From Acidobacteriota bacterium (GTDB lineage: Bacteria > Acidobacteriota > Terriglobia > Terriglobales > Acidobacteriaceae), in contig JAJZDM010000010.1 of the NCBI GenBank assembly GCA_021806005.1, positions 1 through 59,927 on the forward strand: 59,927 nucleotides of DNA, given 5' to 3'. The position numbers and the translations under genes were made by a program. This document shows positions 1-8,269 of the stretch, in pieces. Under the pieces are notes generated by a model. The model was not told where the DNA came from and did not search any database. It saw only the letters and a program-made list of their open reading frames with translations. Within the stretch, counting starts at the first letter, position 1. Each line of letters starts with the position of its first letter.

Positions 1-852
1 CTTCGCGTTGTCGGGATAGGTGGTAATCACCTGATCGTAGCTTCTGATGGCGGCTGAGGGTTTGTGATTGCGCATATCCATCTCTCCCAGGTAGAAGTAA
101 GCATTGCCAGAGAGATTGTCTTCAGGGTGAGCTTTGATCAGTGCGGTGAACTCCGACGTTGCAAGAGGGTAGCGAGCGGAGATGTAATCCGCATAGGCGC
201 CACGATACATATCACCGGCAGAGGGCATGGTGGGTACGGGAACCGCTACGGGTTCGCTGCCAGCCGGGACAGGCTGAGCGTTGGCACCCAGTGCGCCATT
301 GGGATTGCTGTCCGTGGAGGCGCTGGAGGTATCCACGCTGGGATTTGTCCCGGCAGGGACAGTTCCGGCAGGGCTGCCAGGCGTGGATGTGGCCGTTGTG
401 GCTGGGGCTGTGCCGGCAGGGGCTGCCTGAGGAAGGTTGCTGAGAGCTGCGTTGGCGATCTGCTGCTGGTTCTGGATAGCGGCGAGGGTCTTGGCCATGC
501 GGTCCATACGGGCTGTGAGCGCATCCAGGGAGTCATTGAGGGCCTGCACCTGGCCGGACAGTTGCTGATTGCTGGTGCTGACCGCGCTCTGCTGGTTCTG
601 CATGCTGAGCTTGAGACCATTGACGGTGGTGGTCATGCTGTTGACAGAATCGGCTGTCTGCTGGAGGAGCACCTTGAGCATGCCCATGTTTTCGTCCTGG
701 GACTTCTGCAGATTGGCCAATGAATCCTGAAGCTGCTGCACCTGGGTCTGAAGCTGGATGATGTCCTTATTGGCGGCGTGCGCGGGCAGGGAGATGAATC
801 CGGCAAGGAAAAATGAGCCAGTAAGGATGCGGAGGGTCTGCGAGCGGGTCAT
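1..852 (-). CDS. cpoB: CpoB/YbgF-like Tol-Pal periplasmic protein (3' end outside window)
   Basis: The frame starts at an ATG at 852 and runs off the left edge, so at least 284 residues are visible and the C-terminus is missing. The N-terminus MTRSQTLRILTGSFFLAG, followed by a segment ending in PAHAA, is a Sec signal peptide. A Gln/Asn-rich coiled-coil stretch follows (about residues 28-140), then an Ala/Pro/Thr-rich linker, then the start of a TPR-like region (MYRGAYADYISARYPLA, then YFYLGEMDMRN). This is the CpoB/YbgF architecture: a trimeric coiled coil plus TPRs that links the Tol machine with peptidoglycan synthesis. GAGGAGTT lies 8 bases before the ATG. It is the last gene of a minus-strand tol-pal cluster, about 250 bases beyond pal. 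Identity is firm from context and domain order; the full length is not visible. Confidence 0.82.
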   Translation of the reverse strand, partial: MTRSQTLRILTGSFFLAGFISLPAHAANKDIIQLQTQVQQLQDSLANLQKSQDENMGMLKVLLQQTADSVNSMTTTVNGLKLSMQNQQSAVSTSNQQLSGQVQALNDSLDALTARMDRMAKTLAAIQNQQQIANAALSNLPQAAPAGTAPATTATSTPGSPAGTVPAGTNPSVDTSSASTDSNPNGALGANAQPVPAGSEPVAVPVPTMPSAGDMYRGAYADYISARYPLATSEFTALIKAHPEDNLSGNAYFYLGEMDMRNHKPSAAIRSYDQVITTYPDNAK

Positions 853-1040
853 ACGAGTTGAACTCCTCAAAGTCCTTGAGATGGGACTCCTTCAATATAA
901 GGATACCGATCGTCAGGAGAAGAAGAAAGACAGGAAGGTTGCGGAGGGAGAAGAAAAAGAGGCGGAGTGCGAAGAGGAGATTTGTTTCGCCCGGGTTGCC
1001 GGACCGATTGCCATGAGAGAGTTGGCTGGACAAAGGAGCA

Positions 1041-1085
1041 GGGCCGCACCACAAACCACGCGTTGCGGGTGGTGTGGTGCGGCCC
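1041..1085 (-). terminator. Hairpin downstream of pal
   Basis: A perfect 12-bp inverted repeat (GGGCCGCACCAC at 1041-1052, GTGGTGCGGCCC at 1074-1085) begins 16 bases after the pal stop codon, between pal and cpoB. There is no U-tract on the minus strand, so it may be a processing or partial-termination hairpin that lowers cpoB expression relative to pal rather than a classical intrinsic terminator. Confidence 0.5.
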
Positions 1086-1100
1086 TGAGCAGGTACTGGG

Positions 1101-1850
1101 TTATTGATCGACGGAGAACTGATCGCGGCGGTTCTGCTGCCAGCAGCTCTCAGTTTCTTCCGTGCAGAACTGCTTCTCCTTGCCGTAGCTGACGACGCGG
1201 ATGCGGCTGCCATCGATACCGGCTGCAACCAGCGCCGTCTTGGCGGCATTGGCGCGGTTCTCGCCGAGGGTGATGTTGTACTCCGCCGAGCCGCGGTCAT
1301 CGCAGTATCCGCCAATCAGGATCTTGATCGTCGGATGGGCGTTGAGGTAGGCGGCAGCCGTGGTGATGGATGCCTTGGCATCAGAAGAGAGATCGTAGCT
1401 GTCGAAGGCGAAGAAGATGTCCTGAACGTGAGAGTGGAACTCATCCGCGGAGCTCGTGTTGCTGACCGGAGCTGCGGGAACCTCAGGCACACGAACGGTG
1501 ACACGGACATTGGCCTCGGTGGTTCCACCTTCGTTGGTGGCGACGAGGTGGAAGTTGGTAGAACTCGAGGGTGATACTGTCTGGGTTCCGTTGACGGGAA
1601 CCTGGCCGATGCCATCGATGCTCACGCTGGTTGCATTGGTGGTGCGCCAGTTGAGAACAACAGATTGACCGAGGTCAATCGTCATGGGGTCCGCAGTGAT
1701 GGAAGCGGTGGGAGGAGCTACGGTCTGTGGGGCCATGGCGGCCGGCGGAGGGGGCGCAGCCTGCTTCTTGTGGCAGCCGGCGGCGGCCAGCAGGGCAAGG
1801 GTTGCTACCAGTGCAGCCTTATTTCGTAACGACGTGCGATGAGCGATCAT
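1101..1850 (-). CDS. pal: Peptidoglycan-associated lipoprotein Pal with an Ig-like N-terminal module
   Basis: 249 residues. The signal sequence ends in the lipobox LAAAGC, predicting lipidation of Cys26. After a Pro/Ala linker comes a beta-rich Ig-like segment (about 48-121), then an OmpA-like domain (about 138-249) with GGYCDDRGSAEYN and GENRANAA, the usual meso-diaminopimelate-binding region. Pal tethers the outer membrane to peptidoglycan and is engaged by TolB. Family Pal proteins are usually about 170 residues, so the extra Ig-like module accounts for the added length. The C-terminus (NRRDQF and a short tail) and two late cysteines (Cys229, Cys236) differ slightly from the typical Pal ending. 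Its own promoter is proposed at 1904-1931, because 274 bases separate it from tolB. Confidence 0.93.
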   Translation of the reverse strand: MIAHRTSLRNKAALVATLALLAAAGCHKKQAAPPPPAAMAPQTVAPPTASITADPMTIDLGQSVVLNWRTTNATSVSIDGIGQVPVNGTQTVSPSSSTNFHLVATNEGGTTEANVRVTVRVPEVPAAPVSNTSSADEFHSHVQDIFFAFDSYDLSSDAKASITTAAAYLNAHPTIKILIGGYCDDRGSAEYNITLGENRANAAKTALVAAGIDGSRIRVVSYGKEKQFCTEETESCWQQNRRDQFSVDQ

Positions 1851-1903
1851 AAGGTCCTCTTCTGTTCGGGTGGTGCGGGCATAGGGTTGAACGGGTGAAG
1901 TTG

Positions 1904-1931
1904 ATTATCATTAAACTATATATCGTGACAA
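1904..1931 (-). promoter_or_regulatory. Candidate sigma70-type promoter for pal
   Basis: On the minus strand TTGTCA (1926-1931) and GATAAT (1904-1909) are separated by 16 bases. They lie about 55 bases upstream of the pal start in a locally AT-rich tract that contrasts with the surrounding G+C-rich sequence. Promoter consensus in this lineage is assumed similar to the bacterial housekeeping consensus. Confidence 0.45.
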
Positions 1932-2081
1932 GATAAGCTGTGCAAATCAAGGCCGTTTGGCGGTAATGCAGGGTCAAGCTACAAGGTGTTCCAGGTTATT
2001 CACCTCCCGGAGAGAGGTGGATCTTCACGGACCGGGTGGTTGACTGACGTTCAGAACATTGGGCTTCCAGAATATTTATAA

Positions 2082-2111
2082 AAGATTTTGGTATCTATAA
2101 GATTTTGTATC
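2082..2111 (-). repeat. Short direct repeat between tolB and pal
   Basis: Read on the minus strand, GATACAAAATCTT (2099-2111) and GATACCAAAATCTT (2082-2095) form two near-identical copies spaced 3 bases apart, a period of 16-17 bases. They lie just after the tolB stop and about 230 bases before pal. Function unknown; a two-site regulator operator or chance in an AT-rich tract are both possible. Confidence 0.35.
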
Positions 2112-2124
2112 AGAGGATCGCGGT

Positions 2125-3516
2125 CTATTTCCAGCTCCAGTCCGGCATGTCAGCGCCGTAGCCGGTGAGGACCTGCCGCTGGGTGCCGTCGGCGAGCATG
2201 GAGACGATGCGGTTGTGATTATCACGGCCATCCGGAGAGTTGGCAAAGGCGATATGGCGGCCATCCGGGCTCCAGGTGGGGAAGTCACAGCGGCCGATGT
2301 CATGGGTGAGCTGGATCCAGCGCTTGGTGGCCACCTCCATGACATAGATGTCCTGGCCTCCGGGAGCACCGGGGCCGTAGTGACGGTCCCAGGCAAAGGC
2401 GATGAACTGGCCGTTGGGGGACCAGGAGGGCGAGGTGGCGTAGCCGCCATCGGTCATGCGGGTGACGCCGGAGCCGTCCTCATCCATGATGTAGAGCTGG
2501 GGAAGGCCGGTACGGCCACTGACGAAGGCGATCTGGGTGCCGGTTTTGGGATTCCAGGAAGGAGAGACGTCCAGTCCGCCGTAGTTGGTGATGCGATGGG
2601 AGAGCGCGCCCTGGGGATCGGAGATCCATATTTCAGAGCTTCCGGAGCGTGAGGAGGAGAAGGCAAGCTGCTGACCGCTGGGGGACCAGGCGGGGGATAC
2701 ATTGGCGCTGCCGATGTTGATGAAGTGGACGATACGGCCCAGCAACAGGGAGTACATGCGCAGTTCAAAGCCATCGTGGGTGAGGGCGCTGAAGGCGACT
2801 ACGGAGTCGTCCGGGGAGACGGCGGGAGAGATGGAGTCCTGGCCGAGGTGAGAGAGTTGGAGTTTATTGGCTCCATCGTAGTCCATCATCCATATCTCCT
2901 TGACGCCGTTGCCCATGCGCTGGGAGTAAAAGATCTTGGATTCGGAGATACCTGGAGTGCCGCCGCTGAGGCGGAAGATGATGTCGTCGGCGAACTGGTG
3001 GGCGAGTTCGCGGGCGGTCTGGTCGCCGGCCGGGCCGGTGTACTGTTTGGCGAAGACCTGGGGGTACTGGGAGTTCCGGGTGTCATCCAGGAAGCCGTTG
3101 GCGATGAGGTTGCCGTTCTGGATGCTGATGTTGCCGAAGGCCACCATGGCGGCGCTGGGGGGTGCCTGGGCCCACTGGGCGAGGTTGATCTCGGAGGGAG
3201 AGCCGGGGGTGGCCTGTGGGGCCAGGCTCCTGGAGACCATGGCGAAGATGCCGGCGTTGGAGAGATCGGCGAAGAGAACGGAGTCGAAGGTCTGCTTGTC
3301 GGCCAGGGTAGCCGGGTCGGTGGTAACGGGTCTGAAGCTGGCGGCGGCCAGACGAATCTCGGAGTTGTTGTTCCCGGCGGTGAGATGGACCCAGTCCTGT
3401 GCGAGCAGGGGGCTGGCCGCGGGCAGAAGGGAGAGGAGCAGGAGAACTGCGGCGGGCCGGAAGAGACGATGGCGGCGGGCGGCTGGCTCAGGTTGGAACA
3501 TGCGAATGGACATCAT
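2125..3516 (-). CDS. tolB: Tol-Pal translocation protein TolB
   Basis: 463 residues from the ATG at 3516. The reading frame is open further upstream to 3744 but would overlap the preceding gene, while the chosen start has GGAG 6 bases ahead and opens directly into a signal peptide (hydrophobic LLLLSLLPAASPLLAQ). A TolB N-terminal domain (about residues 40-180) is followed by repeated PD40/beta-propeller blades carrying motifs such as SPAVSPDDS, VSPAWSPSG, SPSWNP and FPTWSPDGRHIAF. TolB is the periplasmic propeller that shuttles between Pal and TolA. An adjacent ATG at 3513 would shorten it by one residue. It lies 199 bases after the tolA/tonB-like gene in the same orientation. Confidence 0.94.
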   Translation of the reverse strand: MMSIRMFQPEPAARRHRLFRPAAVLLLLSLLPAASPLLAQDWVHLTAGNNNSEIRLAAASFRPVTTDPATLADKQTFDSVLFADLSNAGIFAMVSRSLAPQATPGSPSEINLAQWAQAPPSAAMVAFGNISIQNGNLIANGFLDDTRNSQYPQVFAKQYTGPAGDQTARELAHQFADDIIFRLSGGTPGISESKIFYSQRMGNGVKEIWMMDYDGANKLQLSHLGQDSISPAVSPDDSVVAFSALTHDGFELRMYSLLLGRIVHFINIGSANVSPAWSPSGQQLAFSSSRSGSSEIWISDPQGALSHRITNYGGLDVSPSWNPKTGTQIAFVSGRTGLPQLYIMDEDGSGVTRMTDGGYATSPSWSPNGQFIAFAWDRHYGPGAPGGQDIYVMEVATKRWIQLTHDIGRCDFPTWSPDGRHIAFANSPDGRDNHNRIVSMLADGTQRQVLTGYGADMPDWSWK

Positions 3517-3715
3517 CACTCCGAATGGTTGCAGGGGTAGAACCATTGTAGTTTGGGGTAGGAGACGGTTCGATGAAGTGGGCTGAGGTGGACTGACGGT
3601 GAAGCGGTCCGGTTGCCGGGCCCAGATGGCCAAGAGGAACCGCGATTGAGGCGGAACGTCGATTTGGGCTGGGTTGGGGAGGGCCGGTTGCCGATGCGAA
3701 ACCTCACGAGGTTGG

Positions 3716-4498
3716 TTATCTGTGGTAGTTGAAGGTGAACTCAATGGGAATGGGTTGGTTGGCTGGATTGGGACCGAAGGTGTCTACCTCTTCGACGGCC
3801 CGTACACCGGCGTTATCCAGAGTGGGCGAACCGCTTGCGGTCTCGATGCGAACGCGTGTGGGAGCACCGCCATTGTCGACGTAGAAGGTGATGGTGACAC
3901 TTCTGCCGGCAGAGCTATGGGGGTCCGGATACTGCTGGGAGTAGTACTGCTGTACTTTTTGACTGATGATCCGGATATACCAGCCGTAACGTTCGCCCAG
4001 GGTTCGGCTCTGGACGGTGATGGTGGCGGTTCCGTTGACGGTCTGCACCGTGGCTTCCGGAAACTGCATGGCGCTCTCGCCGGTCTGGGCTTTGGGGCTG
4101 GGAGGCGTGGGCTGAGGGTGCAGTGGTGGAGGCTGGGTGCGGACGGGAGCGATTTTCCTGGGGAGGGTCTTGCGCTTGATCTCGATGTCAGTATCACGCG
4201 GCGGCGGAGCTGCCTCTGCCTTGGGCGGTGGCATAGGCGCCGGGCTGGGGTTCTGGGGCGCCAGGACCTGATTCTCTACCGGCTTGAACTTCTGGGGTAG
4301 AGGCAGGGTCGATACCATGGATGCCTGGATGGCGCCGACGGAAGAGGTGCTCTCGCCGTAGTGATGGGAGGATACGTTGAGGAGATAGCCCAGGCCGATG
4401 AAGGTGGCGGCAACCAGCAGATGCAGAACGATCGCTCCGAGCAGACCACTGCGGAACGGATCGTCGGGCAGGTTGCGGGATAGGGCAGGGGCACTCAT
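3716..4498 (-). CDS. TonB/TolA-type energy transducer
   Basis: 260 residues from the ATG at 4498; an in-frame TTG at 4552 would add 18. A single membrane segment (AIVLHLLVAATFIGLGYLL) near the N-terminus precedes a long Pro-rich linker (PAPMPPPKAEAAPPP, then PLHPQPTPPSP) and a C-terminal TonB-like domain (about 165-260, ending in PIEFTFNYHR). Position between tolR and tolB argues that it fills the TolA role, carrying energy from TolQ/TolR across the periplasm, although the C-terminal domain reads as TonB_C. This substitution is seen here and is inferred to be functional; TolA and TonB C-domains share a fold, so the name is left open. Confidence 0.85.
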   Translation of the reverse strand: MSAPALSRNLPDDPFRSGLLGAIVLHLLVAATFIGLGYLLNVSSHHYGESTSSVGAIQASMVSTLPLPQKFKPVENQVLAPQNPSPAPMPPPKAEAAPPPRDTDIEIKRKTLPRKIAPVRTQPPPLHPQPTPPSPKAQTGESAMQFPEATVQTVNGTATITVQSRTLGERYGWYIRIISQKVQQYYSQQYPDPHSSAGRSVTITFYVDNGGAPTRVRIETASGSPTLDNAGVRAVEEVDTFGPNPANQPIPIEFTFNYHR

Positions 4499-4685
4499 GG
4501 TGACGATTCTTTGTCTGGTCCTCAGGGGGTGTTCTTTGCCTGGTTTCTGCAATGTACTTTGCCGGAGCGGGCGGTTGATGTTGTTCCGTTGACGGGTTTA
4601 GCGGGTGGTGCGGCGCTGGATGCCGGGACGGATACGTTCTGGCGGGTCTCTTCCGGGTGAGGGAGACGAGTTGGGGGACGATGGG

Positions 4686-5093
4686 TTACTGCTGCAAGGG
4701 TTGGGTGACGATGCTGATGTTCATGATGCCGGCCTGTTTGACCGCATCCATCACGGAGGCGAAGGCTCCAAAGGGGACCGACTGGTCGGCGCGGAGGTAG
4801 ATCACTTTCTTCTGATTCTTCGGGTTTGCCGCGAGCAGGGCGGGCAGATCGTGGATGTTTACTGGCTTGTCCTGGAGGTAGACGTTCTGGCCCTTGTCAA
4901 TGGTGACGACCAGGTGAACCTCAGTAAGCTGTTTGACCGTGCGGGTGTGGGGGACGGCGACCTGGATGCCGCTCTGCAGCACCGGGGCGGTGAGCATAAA
5001 GATGAGCAGCAGCACCAGCACCACATCGACCAGGGGTGTGATGTTGATGTCTGCCATCGCTGTCTGGGTCTTTCCGTTGGAGGTGAAAGCCAT
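4686..5093 (-). CDS. tolR: TolR/ExbD-type proton-channel subunit
   Basis: 135 residues. ADINITPLVDVVLVLLLIFM forms the single membrane helix with the conserved Asp at residue 23, the proton-path residue of the ExbD/TolR family. The rest is a periplasmic domain. The start lies 2 bases after the tolQ stop, indicating translational coupling. With TolQ it converts proton-motive force into motion of the TolA/TonB-like partner. An ExbD role for TonB systems is the alternative, but tolB, pal and cpoB in the same cluster favour TolR. Confidence 0.92.
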   Translation of the reverse strand: MAFTSNGKTQTAMADINITPLVDVVLVLLLIFMLTAPVLQSGIQVAVPHTRTVKQLTEVHLVVTIDKGQNVYLQDKPVNIHDLPALLAANPKNQKKVIYLRADQSVPFGAFASVMDAVKQAGIMNISIVTQPLQQ

Positions 5094-5095
5094 GG

Positions 5096-5887
5096 TCAGG
5101 ACCTCCGGCGGGGATCATCCGAAGATGGTGCGGGTGAGCCGGGCTGGTAGAGCGCGGCGTTCTCGATGGCGTTGAGCAACTCGCGGCCGAAGTCGTCCAT
5201 GCGGGCGGCGAACTCGCGCAGGCGGCTGGTGAGCTGGTTGTAGCCCATGACAGCAGGGATGGCGACGATGAGGCCTGCGGCGGTGGTGACCAGGGCCTCC
5301 GAGATGCCGGGAGCGACGGCGCGAAGCGTGGCAGCGCCCTCGGCGCCGAGGCCGTGAAAGGCGTCGATGATACCCATGACGGTGCCGAAGAGGCCGACGA
5401 AGGGACCGGTCTGGGCGATGGTGCCGAGCCAAGCCAGGCGGCGTTCCATGAGGGTGAGAGCCTCGCTGGAGGCGGTTTGAGCGGCTCGTTCCAGGCCCTG
5501 GGGGTTGGGAGGGGTGCCGCGGCCGCCGCTCTGGCGCTGGTACTCGTCATGAATCTCATTGAAGACGGCGACCAGGGGGCTGGGTTTGAACTGCTCGGAG
5601 ATGGCGGCGATTTCACTGAGCCGGCCGGATTTGCGGAAGGCGCGAAGGAAGCGGCGATTCTGCTGGTCGGCAGCTTTGAAGGAGCGCCACTTGGAGAGCA
5701 TCACCGTCCAGGAGATAACGCTCATGATGAGCAGGATCACGAGGACGACATCGGCGGTGAGGCCGCTGTTATGAAGGATTTCAACCAGGGCGCTGGAGGA
5801 TTGGCCGGCAGGAGCCGGCCCAAGAGAGGAGCCGGCAGAGTTCTGGTCGACGTCTTGCAGGAGGAGAGCGAGGGCAAACAGGGTCAT
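5096..5887 (-). CDS. tolQ: TolQ/ExbB/MotA-family proton-channel subunit
   Basis: 263 residues from the ATG at 5887; an in-frame TTG at 5902 is the alternative. A first membrane helix (ADVVLVILLIMSVISWTVML) is followed by a cytoplasmic loop with Gly-rich RQSGGRGTPP, and two further helices containing GPFVGLFGTVMGIIDAF and the Ala/Gly/Thr-rich segment around AAGLIVAIPAVMGYN, the MotA_ExbB signature. It is the first gene of the tol cluster and is divergent from recN, with about 190 bases shared between the two starts that probably hold both promoters. Confidence 0.92.
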   Translation of the reverse strand: MTLFALALLLQDVDQNSAGSSLGPAPAGQSSSALVEILHNSGLTADVVLVILLIMSVISWTVMLSKWRSFKAADQQNRRFLRAFRKSGRLSEIAAISEQFKPSPLVAVFNEIHDEYQRQSGGRGTPPNPQGLERAAQTASSEALTLMERRLAWLGTIAQTGPFVGLFGTVMGIIDAFHGLGAEGAATLRAVAPGISEALVTTAAGLIVAIPAVMGYNQLTSRLREFAARMDDFGRELLNAIENAALYQPGSPAPSSDDPRRRS

Positions 5888-6081
5888 AGGCGTCAATCTC
5901 AAGTGTAACTGGCGGTCAAGAGGGGAGGGGGAATCCAGGGAGATGCTCGTTCTGCGATGTTTTGACGCAGGACGGGAGCTGATTGCTGTCTGCGAGGAGA
6001 GCGGCGGCGCAAAAGTTTACAGCGGTGGAGGGTAGAGAGCGGCGGCTCCTGCTATGCTCTTGCGTGAAAGAGACCATAGAG

Positions 6082-7809
6082 ATGCTGTTAGAGCTGCGCG
6101 CTGAGAACTATGCCGTGATCGACCACGTTGTGGCCGTCTTTGGGCCGGGACTGAACCTGCTGACCGGGGAGACGGGGGCCGGCAAGTCGATCCTGATCGA
6201 TGCGCTGGTGCTGCTACTGGGGGGCAAGGCCTCCAGTGACGTGGTGCGGTTTGGCGCCGAGAGGGCGGTGTTGGGATGCGTTTTTGAGAGCACGCCGGGG
6301 GCCGAGGAGATTCTGGAGGCGAACGGAATTGATCCCGAGGGGGACGAGATTCTTTTGCGGCGGGAGATCTCCAGCAGCGGCAAGGGGCGGGTGTTTGTGA
6401 ATAACCAGCCGGCGACGGTGGGGGTACTCCGGCTGTTGGCTCCGGAGTTGGCGCTGGTACATGCCCAATCGGAGACGCTGGTGGCCTTCGATGGGGCGCA
6501 GCAGCGGATGTTGCTGGACAGGTTTGGGGAGATCAGCAGTGAGGAGGTGGGGGCAGCCTATGCGCAATGGAGGGATCGACAGGAGCAGATTCGGGAGTTG
6601 CGCGGCCAGGAGCAGGATCGGCTGCGGCTGATGGATCTGTGGAGCTTCCAGTCCAGGGAGGTTGCCCAGGCGGAGGTTCTGGACGCGGAGGAGGATCAGC
6701 GTCTGGAGGCGGAGAAGCGGGTGCTGGCGAACGCGGAGAGACTGTTTACAGCGGCTGCCGCGGCCCAGGAGTTGCTCTATGAGGCGGAGGTCTCTGCGGA
6801 GACGTTGCTGGGTGGGGCGTTGCGCCATGTAGAGGATCTGGCGCGGTTCGACGCGCAGTTCCAGGAGACGGCGCAGCAGTTGGCTGCGGCCAAGGCCAGT
6901 GTGGAGGACGCCGCAGCGGTACTGCGGGACTTTGCCGGCAGGGTTGCCGGGTCGCCGGAGAGGCTGGTGGAGATTGAAGACCGGCTGGCGGTGCTGGAGA
7001 GGTTGAAGCGGAAGTACGGTAGCACCCTGGCCGATGTGATGGAGTTTGGGAGAACGGCGGCGGCGAAGCTGGCGGAGATGGAGAACCGGGATGCGCGGCT
7101 GGCGGAGATGGAGCGGGAGTTGACGGCCTGCGCGGAGACCTACAGGGCCGCGGCCGGAAGACTGAGTGCGGAGAGGAGGGCGGCGGGGACGAGGCTGGCC
7201 AAGGCGGCCCAGCGGCAGATGAATGAGTTGGCGATGCAGGCCCGGTTTGAGGTAGAGGTGGTGGATGCGGGCGGGCAGAGCACGGGCAGGGGGGCGGACG
7301 GTGATGCCGAGGCGTGGACAGCGTATGGATGGGATCGCGTGGGATACCGGATTGCGACGAATCCAGGGGAGCCTTTGAAGGCCCTGACCGAGATTGCATC
7401 GGGTGGTGAGATGAGCCGGGTGATGCTGGCGTTGAAGGTGAGCGTGGAGGCGGGGGTGAGTGCAACGCAGCGGAAGGGGAAGACGGCGTTGCCCAGGACG
7501 CTGATCTTTGACGAGATCGATATCGGGATTGGTGGAAGGGCTGCGGAGGCGGTGGGGCAAAAGCTGAAGACGCTGTCCCGGACCCAGCAGGTGATCTGCA
7601 TCACACATCTACCTCAGATTGCAGCGTTTGCGGACCAGCACTTTTTGATTGAGAAGATGGAGCGGGGTGGGAGAACGCATACCGGGGTGCGGCAGATGAA
7701 GCCGGAGGAGAGGGTGGAGGAGATTGCGCGGATGCTCTCGGGAGCCAGTTTGACGGAGACCAGTCTACGACACGCGGAGCAGATGCTGAAGGCCAGCGGA
7801 GCGGCCTAA
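6082..7809 (+). CDS. recN: DNA repair ATPase RecN
   Basis: 575 residues from the ATG at 6082, chosen because MLLELRAENYAVIDHV is the normal RecN N-terminus; an upstream TTG at 5983 would add 33 atypical residues. Walker A is GETGAGKS at 29-36; the ABC signature lies in EIASGGEMSRVMLALK; Walker B is TLIFDEIDIGIGG; and a switch histidine follows in CITHLPQIAA. The middle is a long coiled-coil arm. RecN is an SMC-like protein acting in double-strand-break repair. The gene is monocistronic here, divergent from tolQ. Confidence 0.95.
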   Translation: MLLELRAENYAVIDHVVAVFGPGLNLLTGETGAGKSILIDALVLLLGGKASSDVVRFGAERAVLGCVFESTPGAEEILEANGIDPEGDEILLRREISSSGKGRVFVNNQPATVGVLRLLAPELALVHAQSETLVAFDGAQQRMLLDRFGEISSEEVGAAYAQWRDRQEQIRELRGQEQDRLRLMDLWSFQSREVAQAEVLDAEEDQRLEAEKRVLANAERLFTAAAAAQELLYEAEVSAETLLGGALRHVEDLARFDAQFQETAQQLAAAKASVEDAAAVLRDFAGRVAGSPERLVEIEDRLAVLERLKRKYGSTLADVMEFGRTAAAKLAEMENRDARLAEMERELTACAETYRAAAGRLSAERRAAGTRLAKAAQRQMNELAMQARFEVEVVDAGGQSTGRGADGDAEAWTAYGWDRVGYRIATNPGEPLKALTEIASGGEMSRVMLALKVSVEAGVSATQRKGKTALPRTLIFDEIDIGIGGRAAEAVGQKLKTLSRTQQVICITHLPQIAAFADQHFLIEKMERGGRTHTGVRQMKPEERVEEIARMLSGASLTETSLRHAEQMLKASGAA

Positions 7810-7930
7810 GGGAGGGGCCGAGAGAGGGGCAGAGGCGGGTCGAACGAAGATCCCGGAACGGACTGTGGGATGGGCAACCTTTTGGTGGTGGGGCGCATCT
7901 CCCGGGGCATCTCCCAAGGAGGCTATGCGT

Positions 7931-8077
7931 ATGTCTGAGCAGAGGAAGTGCGCTCATCCGCCGTGTGGCTGTATGGTGCAGGAGGGAAAGAAGTACTGCT
8001 CCCAGATGTGTGAGGACAGCAAGGGTGTGGCGTCGATTCGATGCGACTGCAAGCACCCGGCCTGTACGGCTACTTAG
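7931..8077 (+). CDS. Small SmtA-like metallothionein
   Basis: 48 residues from an ATG at 7931, with AAGGAGG at 7916-7922 giving 8-base spacing; an ATG two codons earlier sits too close. The protein has eight cysteines (7, 12, 14, 23, 27, 38, 40, 45) and two histidines (9, 42). The layout KCAHPPCGCMV, KYCSQMC, then RCDCKHPAC matches the order of metal ligands in cyanobacterial/pseudomonad SmtA/BmtA metallothioneins, which bind Zn, Cd and Cu as a thiolate cluster. It follows recN by about 120 bases with no strong terminator between, so co-transcription is possible. A generic small zinc-ribbon protein is the alternative; no regulator of the SmtB type is next to it. Confidence 0.75.
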   Translation: MSEQRKCAHPPCGCMVQEGKKYCSQMCEDSKGVASIRCDCKHPACTAT

Positions 8078-8269
8078 CGGCATTGGCCGGGGCTGGGGTT
8101 GGGCAGGCAGGGTGAGCGCGACGTCTGGCTGGGAGGAATGCCGGGCGCCGACGCGGCTCAGCGGGAGATCCGGGAAGACGACTCTGCCACGGTACGCCAG
8201 GCTGATTTCTCCCCCAGGCTGGAGGGGGCGACAGCGCCATCCGGGGGGCGAAGAAGGTATACTTGATCG

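Noticed and set aside
3517-3744. Upstream extension of tolB
   Set aside because: Overlaps the preceding gene and hides the signal peptide; ribosome-binding site supports 3516.
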